Positions 11,266 to 22,369 of a DNA stretch of 64,000 nucleotides are shown piece by piece. The DNA comes from Tubulanus polymorphus. Lineage: Eukaryota; Nemertea; Palaeonemertea; Tubulaniformes; Tubulanidae. The notes below the pieces were generated by a model. The model saw only the letters and a program-made list of their open reading frames with translations, did not search any database and had not been told where the DNA came from. A program made the translations under genes and the position numbers. Numbering within the stretch: the first letter of the stretch is position 1; every line of letters begins with the position of its first letter. Location: positions 18,804,650 through 18,868,649 of the forward strand of contig NC_134026.1 in the NCBI RefSeq assembly GCF_964204645.1, given 5' to 3'.

Positions 11266-14200
11266 TTATATTTCTTTCTCAGCCGGTGGCCGCCGCTGAC
11301 TATTATGTTTCACATGTTGCGCAACCCATTGAATTCCAGTATCGACGCCATCTCTGAAAATGAAGTAAGACATACAGAGAAATACCACAACTGATGCAGG
11401 AATGATCAAATAACTATGATACAGTAGACTGTGGGGACCTTTTGGAGTATATCCCAGTTAAATGGGATTCATGTACAGGGTCAGAACCACCTGAGTTAAA
11501 TAGTCATTTTGAGTTGATCAGATCTAACTCTACAATACACTTTACCGAAAATTCATTACCCGGTAATAGTAGTCTTAATGAAATTTTGATTACAGGTTGG
11601 AATTCAATTGTTTGGGGTTCGATGAATTCAATCTGGCCTGGGCCCAAGCTTACAATGAATTGTTCATCAATACAAACTGATGTAACAAGTTTGTTCATTA
11701 CATTATGATGCACTGCTTCAACGCATATGAATTAGTGAATTGGTCCAGCCAGCAGATTATACATCTGCAAAATAGTTGGCATTTCCAATCCTCTAATGAA
11801 CAGTGGCGTTTGAACAAAGGTTCGACCGTGGTTTCTGATAATAACTATATATGGAAATTACCTAGCCCATTAGATACATCCCATGATAACACGGCTTGTT
11901 TAAAAAGACTGGTGATACGAGACAGAACGTCGAAATGCACTAATTCGTTGATCGGATAAATCGTCATTTTTGAGTCGGTCCTAAAGTGACGAGTAAAGCA
12001 AGTTGACTGTAGTTTTATTTGAGTTGCCACTTATCCTCAACACTAGTCGATATAGTGAAGCCCTGGGTCTGAGCAATGTAACGTAGGCCTAGAGGTAGAA
12101 CGAATGCATATTTTACATACCCATTCAAAGCAGAAACACCTAAAACACGGCAATCTCGACTACCAATTTTATTTGAACTATCTCTAAATGCACTTTTGAT
12201 GTCGCCAACTGATAAATGACTCTGCGGATAAAACAAAACAATTATTGTGAAATTTTTAAATACATACACTGGACTCATTTCGGTATAAGCGCAAGTTTGA
12301 TTTGACCGCTGCTGAACTACAAGAGTACCTGAACATCCTGCTTGTTGGCTAAAACAAGTAAAAGAACACCGTCTAACGCTTCACTACTCAACATTTTCTC
12401 TAAAAAATTAAAAAGACGGATGTGTGAAAATCATCTATACGCATTTGATGCTTGTATTCTGGCAACTTCTACAATACTACAATACTTCGATTATTAATTA
12501 ATCCAAAATTGATCATTAATTCTTAGTGCAGTATTCATATTGAATTGAGAAGCAAAAACTAAAGAACCGTTTGCAAATACAGGTGCATCTTCCGTTGGTG
12601 CATGTTCTCGCTAGACTCAGCCACAACACAAAACCCTGCCTGATTAGCCTTATGTGCAGGCACACGCACAATGTCACTATCAGCCAATCAGAAATCACAT
12701 ATGATTTCAGCCCGGATCATTCTAAGCTATAATTATCCATTAAATTTGCATCAGGCAATCTGGTTGGCTCCACTCGTTTTCATGCGGCAAACCTGCGCAC
12801 TCGTGTTAGCGCCGCAGGGTTCTGTGCCATGGCAGCCTCGATGCCATCAAGTTTGAGTCCCCGCCGGGTGAGGATGAAACTGGTGTTTCTATTGAAGGTG
12901 AAGCTAGTTCTCCCTTGAGGGAGTGTTAGCAAAAAGAAATACAAGACAGGACGACACAAAAGACACATACCAAATGCTTGCTTTGATTCTTCTAAACGTT
13001 CACTGTCCGAGGAATCTATTACGTAAATCACAGCGTGAGACTCGATATAGTACTACAAAAATAAATACCAACATTACAGTACGGTGATCAAGGCTCACCC
13101 CCTTAAAAATTCATTGTATTTATTTCGTCAAAGTAATTATAATACTTGTATGACAATCTTTCATTGATTTTACAGTTAAATATTCACTATCTACATGTAT
13201 ATGTATAAGATTCGAACATACTTTATCCCATAGCGTTTGAAGATCATCTTGTCCGCCGAGATCCCAGAAATTCAGCCGTATTGCACCAAGATCAACTTTA
13301 CCGACTAGTACATAGAAAAAAATATTCATTTGTTGAGTAACAAACACTAAGGGCAGGCATACTGCAATGCATATGACCACACATGCATGAGGGGGACAGC
13401 TTACATGTAATTATCTTCGTCTTGAGCAGTTTAGAGCAAATTTATGTTCCAGAATTGAAAAATTCAATACACAAATTTTCATTACGGCAATTCAATGCAG
13501 CGGTAATCATAGTTCTATTCAACGGTAGACTTAGCCTTACTAAGTCGCTCTAAACCGTAAATGTTTGACCAGAGGTAAGAATGATTCAATGCATTAATAA
13601 GAGTAATTTTGCAAGTTGAAAGGAGTTTTAAAGTCTATGAAAATGATTTTTCAAGGAAAGATCAACAAGCAGTATGAACATCGGAATCGATAAGACTCAC
13701 TAAAAAGAACCTTTATGAATACCACCTATTGAAGTGATTTTCAGGAAAAACTATCATCAACCCTCTCATTTCTGATCTCGAAATTCTGCGAGCACAAACC
13801 TCAAATTAGTACCTCGAAATTGTTTGAGTCAGCACTCGTCTAAGTGAGCATTTTGGTATTCTACACTGATATACATGCATGTGACAGATCAATGTGCCTA
13901 ATACAGTTGGTCGCTAAAATACTATGTTGCAATTCATGAATTTTTGGCAAAAAGCATCTAGGGGCCCAGAGAGCGTCAAATATATCTCAGTACAGTCATG
14001 AGTCATGTTTTCACAACTTTCGTGACATTATATTGATTGATTTGGCTGCTCGCCATAGAAACACTGATATAGGTAAGAGAAGTCTTTGCATATACTGATG
14101 ATAGTATATGTATCGCTGATGCCGATTTTGGAGTTCAAACCAACATTTTGAAAACTTCCGGCAATAAATTAAGCCTTGTTTACTAACATAAACGGAATGC

Positions 14201-16740
14201 AATGCAACTCTAACCTAATTGAGCTTAAAATTACCTCAACAATATTCAAGGTTCATTAGGTACAAACGTAAATACTTAAAGAAACTCTATATTTTCATCA
14301 AAGCAACTTACTATTAAGCCCAACGGTCGTCGTAATTTTTGAGAGTTTCATTCCTTTGTTCTTTTTATTGAACTGTGTTTTCGCTTGTTCGAGGTAGGTC
14401 TGAAAACGAGATTCATAAAACCGTTAACTGAGGGGTTTTTGTAGAACGGATTTCGTCCACCCTGTGCCTAACCCTTTTGCACCATGCTCAAGGATCTAGG
14501 TCCTTTGGATGAATTATTTGAGAACGCCATGGAGGTACAATCCTACTTCCAAAATATCGCCTTAGCTATCCTACTAACATTTTACCAAAAACTGCCGACA
14601 TATTTTGGGTTACGAAGATACTGCGAGTAGCACATGGAATTTTGAGAGCTGTCGAAGGAAATTTGTTGGAAATATGTGGGCGAAAGGGTGAAAAAGAACT
14701 ATTTGAAACTTCAGGTAGCACCACTATACATTAGCAGAAAATATATGGTTAAACTTGGGCTCGGAAGTCAGACGGAAAATTAATTTTGTCTGAAGAATGA
14801 ACATATACGGAAGCCTAGCTAGCCACAGATATTTTACATAAGCAACAGCCATGTAGCGGCTAAGATCAAGCAATAAAGCATTCACGAACAGTTATAGATA
14901 GGATTTTATATTGCCTAAGTAAACTGTTTCAAGTGTCAAAGCAATGCACACAATCATAAAAAAAGTCACAAAACTTAAGTTTCAACTATTGAAAGATGAA
15001 GTAAGAATTCACAAATGACAAGTAAAACTTTGGGAAGATATTTTTCATGTAACTGGGCTCCGGAGCCAGTTGCATAGTCAAGGTTTAAATAAACTAGGGG
15101 TCCAAAGGACACCATGCCCACTTGGGAAGTGGTTTCAAATGCTCAACAATCTAACAATTTCAATACATAACGCCCCCTAGTGATCATATACAAAAACCAA
15201 TGACCTTGAAACCCACCACCATCATAGTATATGAAAGCAGAAATTATTTTGTTATTGATTGTGATAACAAAATATGCCTCGTTACCAATTTAATATGGAA
15301 ACACTCAGTTATTCTACTATTCAATGCCCCCTGGTGACCAAATGCAAAACCCAATTTATCTTTGCAATTGATCATGGTAACAAAATATGCCTAGGTACCA
15401 ATCTAATAAGGAAATACTAAGCTATTCTACTATTCAACACCCCCTGGTGACTATATGAAATAACTTATGTCCTTAAAAACTCACCACAATCATAGACGAT
15501 GTCATGAACTACAACTTTGCAAATGATCATGGTAACAAAATATGCCTAGGTACCAATCAAATAAGGAAATACTAAGTTATTCTACTATTCAACGCCCCCT
15601 GGTGACCATATACAATAACTAATGTCCTTAAAACTGACCAAAATCATGGAAGATGTCATGAGCTACAACTTTGCAATAGATTGTGGTAACAAAAATATGC
15701 ATAGGTACAAATATAATATAGAAATACTAAGTAATTGTATAATTCAATGCCCCATAATGGCCACATACAAAAACCAATGACCTTGAAACTCACCAAAATC
15801 ATAGAACACATTATGGGCTACAACTTTCCAATTGAATATAGTAACACAATATGCTTAGGTATCAATTTAATGTGGAAAAACTTTTTCCCACCTATGAATG
15901 AGTACTGATGACACCAAGATGGCCGCCAATTGCGTCATAATTGGCTGATCAAAAATACCTGGCTCAGGTATAAAACATCCCTTTCCAAAGAATACCCATC
16001 ACAAATTGCAATGAGAAATGTCAAGCCAGTAGGAAGCTACAGGACCTAGAATTCTGGCCAAAATTGACATTTTTGGGCACTAAAAAGGTCATATGACGGC
16101 CATCTTGAGTCAGATCGACCCAATTTTTCTTATGCTGATGGGCCCTTGGTAGATTCAAATATAAACTAAAGATCAAGGTAATTGATCAAAGCATCTTCAA
16201 AATTTCCCTCGAAAACTTCGAAAATGTGTAAAAAGTGCTGATTTTGGCGAACAACAATGGCTGCCATCTTGAATCTGACAGGGCCAGTTTTTGGGCTGAA
16301 CATGTGTCTAGGGTAGATACATGTATAAACCAAATATTAAGACATTAGCTTGAAGCGTCTTCAAAACTTCCCAAAATAACTGGATTCCGTCTACAGACGG
16401 ACGGACAGACGAAAAGTGAACGCAATAGCCCGCTGGGACTAAAGTCCCAAGTACGCTAAAAACCAGTCTAAGCCCATCTTGATTCTTTAATTGAACTAAA
16501 AACTTCAGACAAGTCCTTAAACAGCAATTCATAGGGGGAAAAACAAGAAAAAAATTGCTTACGGTGTGAATCATAGTATTAATTGAGGACTCGGTGACAA
16601 ATTGGGATGTCAGACTAAAATCAGCTTACATCCCATAATAAAATTACCGTTTTTCCTGCGTTGTCGAGACCCAGAATCAATACATAATATTCTTCCTTCT
16701 TGAACATGTACTTCCAAAATCCAGACAACAGTGTGTACAT
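11266..16740 (-). CDS. ARFRP1: ADP-ribosylation factor-related protein 1, Golgi small GTPase (7 exons, 201 aa)
   Basis: ARF-like GTPase of the trans-Golgi that acts upstream of ARL1 and golgin recruitment. Exons, in coding order: 16740-16648, 14399-14312, 13304-13222, 13052-12971, 12399-12329, 12221-12121, 11353-11266; total 606 nt, 201 codons plus stop, exactly the length of human ARFRP1. P-loop GLDNAGKT at 24-31, switch I TTTVGLN at 54-60, switch II WDLGGQ at 74-79, NKQD at 134-137, SAL at 169-171. The N-terminus is MYTLL without Gly2, so it cannot be N-myristoylated; the Met-Tyr start fits NatC-type N-acetylation known for the yeast orthologue Arl3. Intron 1 (14400-16647) is the longest and holds a 1.4 kb repetitive element. 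All splice sites are GT/AG and all phases agree. Confidence 0.97.
12608..12669 (-). mobile_element. Truncated tRNA-derived SINE
   Basis: The reverse complement carries GTGTGCCTGC, then GGCAGGGTTTTGTG and TGTGGCTGAGTCTAG, matching the left half of the SINE at 55718-55855. The B-box half is missing. Located in ARFRP1 intron 4. Confidence 0.6.
12752..12885 (+). mobile_element. tRNA-derived SINE in ARFRP1 intron 4
   Basis: Contains CAATCTGGTTGG and TTTTCATGCGGCAAA, then CTGTGCCATGGC, then a degenerate Pol III B-box (AAGTTTGAGTCCCCGC) and GGTGAGGATG. The order matches copies at 55718-55855 (- strand), 55955-56042 and 52500-52605. Confidence 0.7.
15092..16462 (-). mobile_element. Tandem-repeat-cored element, copy 1 (ARFRP1 intron 1)
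   Basis: One end begins AACTAGGGGTCCAAAGGACA; the other ends in a hairpin-forming block, AGCCCGCTGGGACT...AGTCCCAA...GCTAAAAA. Between them lie about five degenerate repeats of about 110-155 bp, each marked by GCCCCCTGGTGACC and ATGACCTTGAAACTCACC, then a unique part containing AAGATGGCCG and a GACGGACGGACAG stretch. Copies at 46078-47636 and 32231-33500 share both ends. A tandem core between conserved ends with a 3' hairpin resembles non-autonomous Helitron 'pearl' elements of bivalves; that assignment is inference. Confidence 0.75.
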
Positions 16741-18319
16741 CTGAAGAAAATCCAACAGCGACAATATCAAATCAGACATCATTACAGGTACCTACTGGAT
16801 ATGATGTCATAATCATACATGCGTATAGATCCCAGAGACGCACCCTTCCATTATTTTTCCAACCCGACAATTATACAAAAATTTTGGAAAAATATAGTAA
16901 ATACGCATTCAAAAATCAGGGGAAGGAACAGCCCAGCCAAGGAATCTTCACGGTTAAAGTTACCGAAAATACTCACAAAGTCCACATAGGCCTATAATCC
17001 ACAGGCACTTGAATATGGGCTGTGATGGATAAATATTCAATAATTCACCAGCGATATGTTATTCCTACTCTGATCATCTGCTATGTTTCATAATGAATTT
17101 ACCCATGATGCAACGCGCGCCCGTCGATTAACTCTACTATACAGAAAGGCAGGAAATGCTCCCATCTTAGAGTGCTCCCATCCCTTAGATCTACCCGTAA
17201 TATTGGACAGCCGAACACTGCCGACAATCGCAAAAGTTGGTTCTGATGTATCAACCTATATCCTGAAATATGATGAATGGCCATAATTCCAATACTAGAT
17301 GATTTTTAGACTGTCAAAAAATCTATGACACCCTGTATGATAGATACTGTTTAAGTGTCATGTTATGGATTAGGCCTATATCTGGCAACAAACATGATTT
17401 TTACATTCGCCAGAAAGTACGACCACCTAATGGTGTGACATGAGCGCTCAGTCGGAAATAACCAAATGCCTCTACGTCTATGGGATTGCTATAAGCTGTC
17501 CAAGTATTTGTGGGTGGATACATTTCAAGCATTACGGAGATATGGAGATGGACGAGGGACCGCCGGCGGGCATCTGGATCATGGGCAGGTGCATTATTCA
17601 TTTGAGTCTAAGATTGAGGACCGTAAGGTACATCATGGAACAAATTGTGGTGACACAGACTTCCACAATCCCATTGGCATTATCGCACCTTTTAGGCCTA
17701 CCCTACCTACGAGCGCACCAATCAATTAGAATAATGATATACGACACCACATACCAGAAATTCGTGACAATTGTGATCATCACAATATCCAGCTTCCTAA
17801 TAACAACAACAGCACAACAAAACTTAACAATTTCAACAAGTGCCTGTGGTCACTCAGTCAGCCAAAAAAGAAATAAAAATAAATTTGAATTGAATTGAAT
17901 TGTCCACATTACTTCTGCTGGGTATACGTCGCTATTAGTAAGTCGATACAAATACCTTTTTGCCGGTAGCATGATCAAGTTGATTTCGATCATAAATCAT
18001 GTTAAAAAGCAATAATTTATCTCGTAATTACCTTCCCGGCTATATAATAAATCTGATTAAAATAAAAATATATCTAAAGCGGATGGCTCCGTTCAGAACA
18101 TGGCCAATGTCCGCCGGAATGTAATATTCACCGTTGAGGCAAATAGGAATCGCTCCGGATTGTGCGGCCCGCAGTGCGGTCTATGGAAGCCTAGTTCTTC
18201 GGAGAACAATCGCAATTACTGAAAAGTAAGACTAATGTGTATTAAAATTGTAATGTGTATTATAAATTTACCAAAGTCGATGAAAGTCTATCATTCATAT
18301 TCACGGCAATCCAAGCTTT
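16741..18319. other. Upstream of ARFRP1; retroposon-like 3' end
   Basis: The ARFRP1 promoter should lie just above 16740. No confident gene is seen. An A-rich stretch followed by (TTGAA)n at about 17884-17902 has the look of a LINE or SINE 3' tail in + orientation, the same tail motif that ends the LINE at 20770. The 152-codon open frame at 17440-17898 has no recognised similarity. Confidence 0.45.
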
Positions 18320-20770
18320 CAATGCTTACCTCACTAAAAGGCAGACCCCATGACTATTGGAATATATCAAAGAGTTAAAGAACGATGGAGGGAAAACAAT
18401 GAATAAAAATGATATCTGTGATCCGGAAATATTTATTGACCATTTCAAGTCTATAAATTTAGCAAAGGCAAACTCACTAAACCGAGCAGACCTGGGGGGT
18501 TTACCAAATGATTTACCTACTTTTACTGAATTGGACATTCTTATCACGGAAAGAGAAATCTCGGAAGCTCTATCAGCCCTGAAGAACAACAAGTCACCAG
18601 GGCCTGATGGATTAACCAACGAAATTTTCAAAGTACGGGAAAGACTATCTTGTCAAGCCCCTTTCAAAATTATTTAACTACGTTTATTCTAGCGGCTTCT
18701 ATCCAGATTCATGGGCTGAAGGTCTGATTGCTCCTCTCTATAAAAAGGGCGATAAATCATTGCCCGATAACTATAGGGGAATTACCTTAAGCAGTTGTCT
18801 CGGTAAAGTGTTTTGTCATATCCTGAATGTCAGACTAACAAAGCACTTGAAATCATAAACAATTTGATTGTACCTCAGCAGATTGGTTTCATGCCTAAAT
18901 GTAGGACCACAGATCATATGTTCACACTAAAGAGACTTGTCGATAAGAAATTATCCTCATCCAATAAACTCTATACCTGTTTCATTGATTTCCGAAAAGC
19001 ATTTGACTCAGTCTGGCACCAGGGTCTAATATACAAATTGAAACAATTAGAATTAGGAATCTTAGGAATCACTTCATTCGCATCATTGAAAGTATGCATC
19101 GGAATATCACCTGTAGAGTGAAACTTAACAAGTACCAAACATACAGCAAATTCAGCTCAAATATTGGGTTACAACAAGGAAACACTCTGAGTCCGATGCT
19201 TTTCAACATTTTTATTAACGATATTATGTCTATATTCGATGAGTTTTGTGACCCAGTTCCACTGGGCGACATACTGATAAATTATCTATTATATGCCGAC
19301 GATCTTGTATTAATGTCGAATTCTAAACATGGTCTTCAAAACTGCCTTGACAAAATTGCAGAATACTGTCAAAAATGGAATTTAGAAATAAACATTGAAA
19401 AGAGTAAGGCAATAATTTTTAATAAGAAAGGCCATATACCAATTAACACACATTTTTATATAAATGGAATTAATGTTGAATTAGTAAAAGAGTACAAATA
19501 TCTAGGACTTATATTTACAGCATCAGGGTGTTTTAACAAAGCTAGAGAAGATCTATTCAAATCGGCTAACCGAGCCATGTTCAGTATTCAAAAAATGATT
19601 GGTATTCAAGATTGTCCACCCAATGTATCGTTAAAGCTGTTTGACACTTTGGTAGCACCCATCCTACTATATGGTTGTGAGATTTGGTAACCAAAAACGA
19701 GCACTGCTAAGAAAATATTCAAAAACAAGGGTACATTCCCAATTGAGGAAGTAATGGAAAAGGATGACCTACTCAATAAATTAACTGTCAAATTCTGCAA
19801 ATTCATATTGCATGTAAACAAAAAAACTACCAATTTAGCAGTACTCGGTGAATTAGGAAGACTACCGATTTATATAGATGCATTTTCCCGTATAATTAAC
19901 TTTTATAAACTCATGTGTACAAATGTAAATAGTATTGTAAATATAACGGTGAAAGATTTGAGTTCTATGAAAAACCAGACAAATGACTGGACTATTTTCC
20001 TAAAAGCCATTCTGTCTGCTACAAATAGTCTCAACCTGTTAGAAGTTGGCCAGACCTATCAGCATATTAAAAGGTTCAAACACATACTCCAAGAGCGATA
20101 TAAAATATTCTGGAAAACAAAAATTCAAAGCTTTAACAAACTTGACTCATATAAGATCTTCAAAACAGAATTCAGTTTGGAACCCTATTTACTACTGAAC
20201 ATTCCAATTTCCTCTAAGACAGCTCTAACCAAATTAAGACTCAGTGCACACAAACTTATGATTGAGAAAGGGCGCTACCTAGGTATTCCTAGGGAAGAAC
20301 GCTTATGTAGCAGATGCGGAGTAGTAGAAGATGAGTTCTACTTTGTAATGGAGTGTGCAAAATTTGATAATTTAAGAACAGATCTGTTGAATAAATTTTA
20401 TAATCAATATCCTAGCATGTCGAATGTAAATGATAAAGTCAAATTTGTAACTATAATGTCCTCTATAGAAATGGCCAAATATTTAGGGAAATACATCGAG
20501 AAAGGATCTAACTAATGAAAAAAAAAAACAATCTGAAATCTGAGTGTTACGTCGCAGTATCCATTAATTAAACTATCACTGATTCACTTACTGAAAACCT
20601 GTCTACATCGTGTATATATGTATATTAAACTGTTATTGTTTTTGTTATCTCTATCTTTAAAATGTTATATTTTATCCCCCTGTCTTTATTGTACTTAATC
20701 TTATAATGTTTAACTACGTTACGGAACAATAAAGAATTAATTGAATTGAATTAATTGAATTGAATTGAAT
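18320..20770 (+). mobile_element. 5'-truncated non-LTR retrotransposon with reverse transcriptase, recently inactivated
   Basis: Translated in three frames, the region gives a nearly continuous ORF2 C-terminal half: NNKSPGPDGLTNEIFK (RT motif near 18590), DNYRGITLSS, FIDFRKAFDSVWH at about 18980, GLQQGNTLSPMLFNIFIND, the catalytic LLYADDLVLMS at about 19286-19318, then a CxxC zinc-knuckle-like end (RLCSRCGVVEDEFYF) at about 20300. It stops at 20515, followed by a 3' untranslated part with AATAAA at about 20728 and a (TTGAA)n tail at 20746-20770. Damage is light: about two frameshifts (near 18630 and 19060) and one in-frame stop near 19689. The start falls inside RT, so the copy is 5'-truncated. 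Probably CR1/Jockey-like; the clade is not certain. Confidence 0.9.
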
Positions 20771-21065
20771 CGTAGCACCAATTTTCTTAAATGGTCATGG
20801 ATTGCCGGCGGCGGCGATGGCCGGGTTTATCGGAACGTGGGTTCAGTCGAAAGATTTTGAATTCATGTATGAATATGCTTTTCAAATTAAATGTGCATCC
20901 AGTTGAGACTGTATTGCCTTTCTGACAAATTGTATTGTTTCTTGCGATATTGTCCGGTGTCGACATGGGCAATTTATGGTTTGAGTCCCTGGACACGGCG
21001 CGGATGAGTTGAGAGGCCGTGCAGAGGGTAAATTAGTGAGATTATGCAAATTTTGTGTTTAGCCA
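20771..21065. other. Short spacer after the LINE
   Basis: No gene can be supported. The stretch at about 20808 could be read as a start codon followed by GFIGTWVQSKDFEF, reminiscent of a fatty-acid-binding protein N-terminus, but no further exons of that family were found. Confidence 0.3.
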
Positions 21066-21492
21066 ATGGCCGAATCCATTACAAAAAAAACAGTCCATAT
21101 AGCCCTTAATTATTTAGAAAATATGACAGACTTATTTCACGAAAAAGATCGAGATTCTCCTTTCGCATGGGGAATAAAATATCATCTTGGTGACATCGTG
21201 TACGGTAGATCGTTGGGATTGCCTTCACACCAAATTATATTTATCCTTTTCCGACCTAGTTCGCAAATGTACTGCTAAGCAATACAATCATGAACAGAAG
21301 CAAGCCGAATGCTTGATGAGTTTCTTTTTGGTAGCGATAAAAAATCCACAGTATCAATCAAATGTTTGGAACTACGAATATATACGGTTGATCGGTACAC
21401 ATGATATTTTGTTTTCAAAGAAGCATGGATTGGTCGCCGAAAAAGGGAGTATCCACGGGCACACTTTGACAAAGAAAATTAAAAGGGCATAA
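21066..21492 (+). pseudogene. Unrecognised coding stretch broken by one frameshift
   Basis: An open frame from ATG at 21066 (beginning MAESITKKTVHIALNYLENM) runs to TAA at 21278. A second frame, open from before 21234 to TAA at 21492, continues with complex, non-repetitive sequence including QAECLMSFFLVAIKN and NVWNYEYIRLIGTHD. A single frameshift near 21234 would join them into about 138 residues. I do not recognise the family. It may be a decayed gene or part of an unknown transposon; an acceptor-like TTTAG lies just before the first ATG. It is followed at once by a MITE. Confidence 0.4.
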
Positions 21493-21712
21493 GGCCAAAA
21501 AAACTTGATACCTTGTTTCTCCACTCTGCTGAGCTTAAATGTTGACCCGGCCGGCCGCCTATCTACCCTATACATTACTTTTTTTAAAATCGTGATCAAT
21601 TTCACCATAACAGACCCGGCCGCTATAGAAATGAACTGTTTATAAATTTTATCATATTTTACAAAAATGACCCGGCCGCTGCGGAGAAACAAGGTATCAT
21701 TTGTGTTTAGCC
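21493..21712. mobile_element. PIF/Harbinger-like MITE, 220 bp with TAA target duplication
   Basis: Starts GGCCAAAA and ends TTTAGCC. The inverted arms share TGATACCTTGTTTCTCC exactly, within about 35 bp of terminal repeat. TAA flanks both sides (21490-21492 and 21713-21715), the 3-bp target duplication typical of PIF/Harbinger. Inside are three copies of GACCCGGCCG (near 21544, 21614 and 21669). Confidence 0.85.
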
Positions 21713-22210
21713 TAAGTACTGGAAAGAAAATTATAGCCGTGGATCCAAAATAAGGGTCTGGAAAACTTTAGTGCATTTTCATACAATTTCTAGGCACTGA
21801 GGGGCAAAGAGTATAAGCTAAATGTTACGCTGTATACTGCTGTCTTATTAGTTGCCGGTGGAAAAAGTGCCCTGAAAAAATTGTCATTGCACCGATCAAA
21901 AGGGCATGGGAAAATTGCAACGTGAGCACGTGCTCCTTGCGTTCCCTTTTGGATCTGCCCTGCCGCAATGACAGAGAAACCAAGCACATTGAATTGGGGG
22001 TAAATTCTGAATAGAAATGCATTTTCGATGCTGTAATGCAAAAAGCCGATCATCGAAATTTTAGGATTAATATTTTTAAGAACTTTTATCATAACAACAA
22101 AATACTACTTTCAAAAAGTTACTTTCCGGTAAATTTCAATACATATTCTTCTCACTACGTCAACGAAAAGTGCGTTTTGTGCGTTTCACTGTTCCGGGTT
22201 TCTATTTCAG

Positions 22211-22324
22211 AACAACATCGAGATAGTTCACACAAGCTTCAGTTTGAGAGTTTCCGACGTCGTGGCCGAAGACATTTCTAACGTTACTTATCTATCAAAC
22301 GATAAAGCGACCACTGTTGTGTAG
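22211..22324 (+). CDS. Candidate terminal exon of an unidentified gene
   Basis: A strong acceptor (TTCTATTTCAG) precedes a frame of 37 codons ending in TAG (begins NNIEIVHTSFSLRVSDVV). Forty nt downstream is AATAAA at 22364-22369, as expected for a last exon with a short 3' untranslated region. The upstream exons were not found. The sequence is not recognised. Confidence 0.4.
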   Translation, partial: NNIEIVHTSFSLRVSDVVAEDISNVTYLSNDKATTVV

Positions 22325-22363
22325 TTGATAAGATGAATTAAGAAATGCTGTTCCAGTCCGTGA

Positions 22364-22369
22364 AATAAA
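22364..22369 (+). promoter_or_regulatory. Poly(A) signal AATAAA after the candidate terminal exon
   Basis: Canonical hexamer 40 nt after the TAG stop at 22324. Confidence 0.45.

Noticed and set aside
17440-17898. 152-codon frame on the + strand
   Set aside because: It runs into a retroposon 3' tail, contains no recognisable motif, and an overlapping frame of similar quality exists.
20808-20900. Possible fatty-acid-binding protein first exon (GFIGTWVQSKDFEF)
   Set aside because: Only the first dozen residues look similar; no later exon of the family (for example the C-terminal DVVATR-type end) was found in the following DNA.
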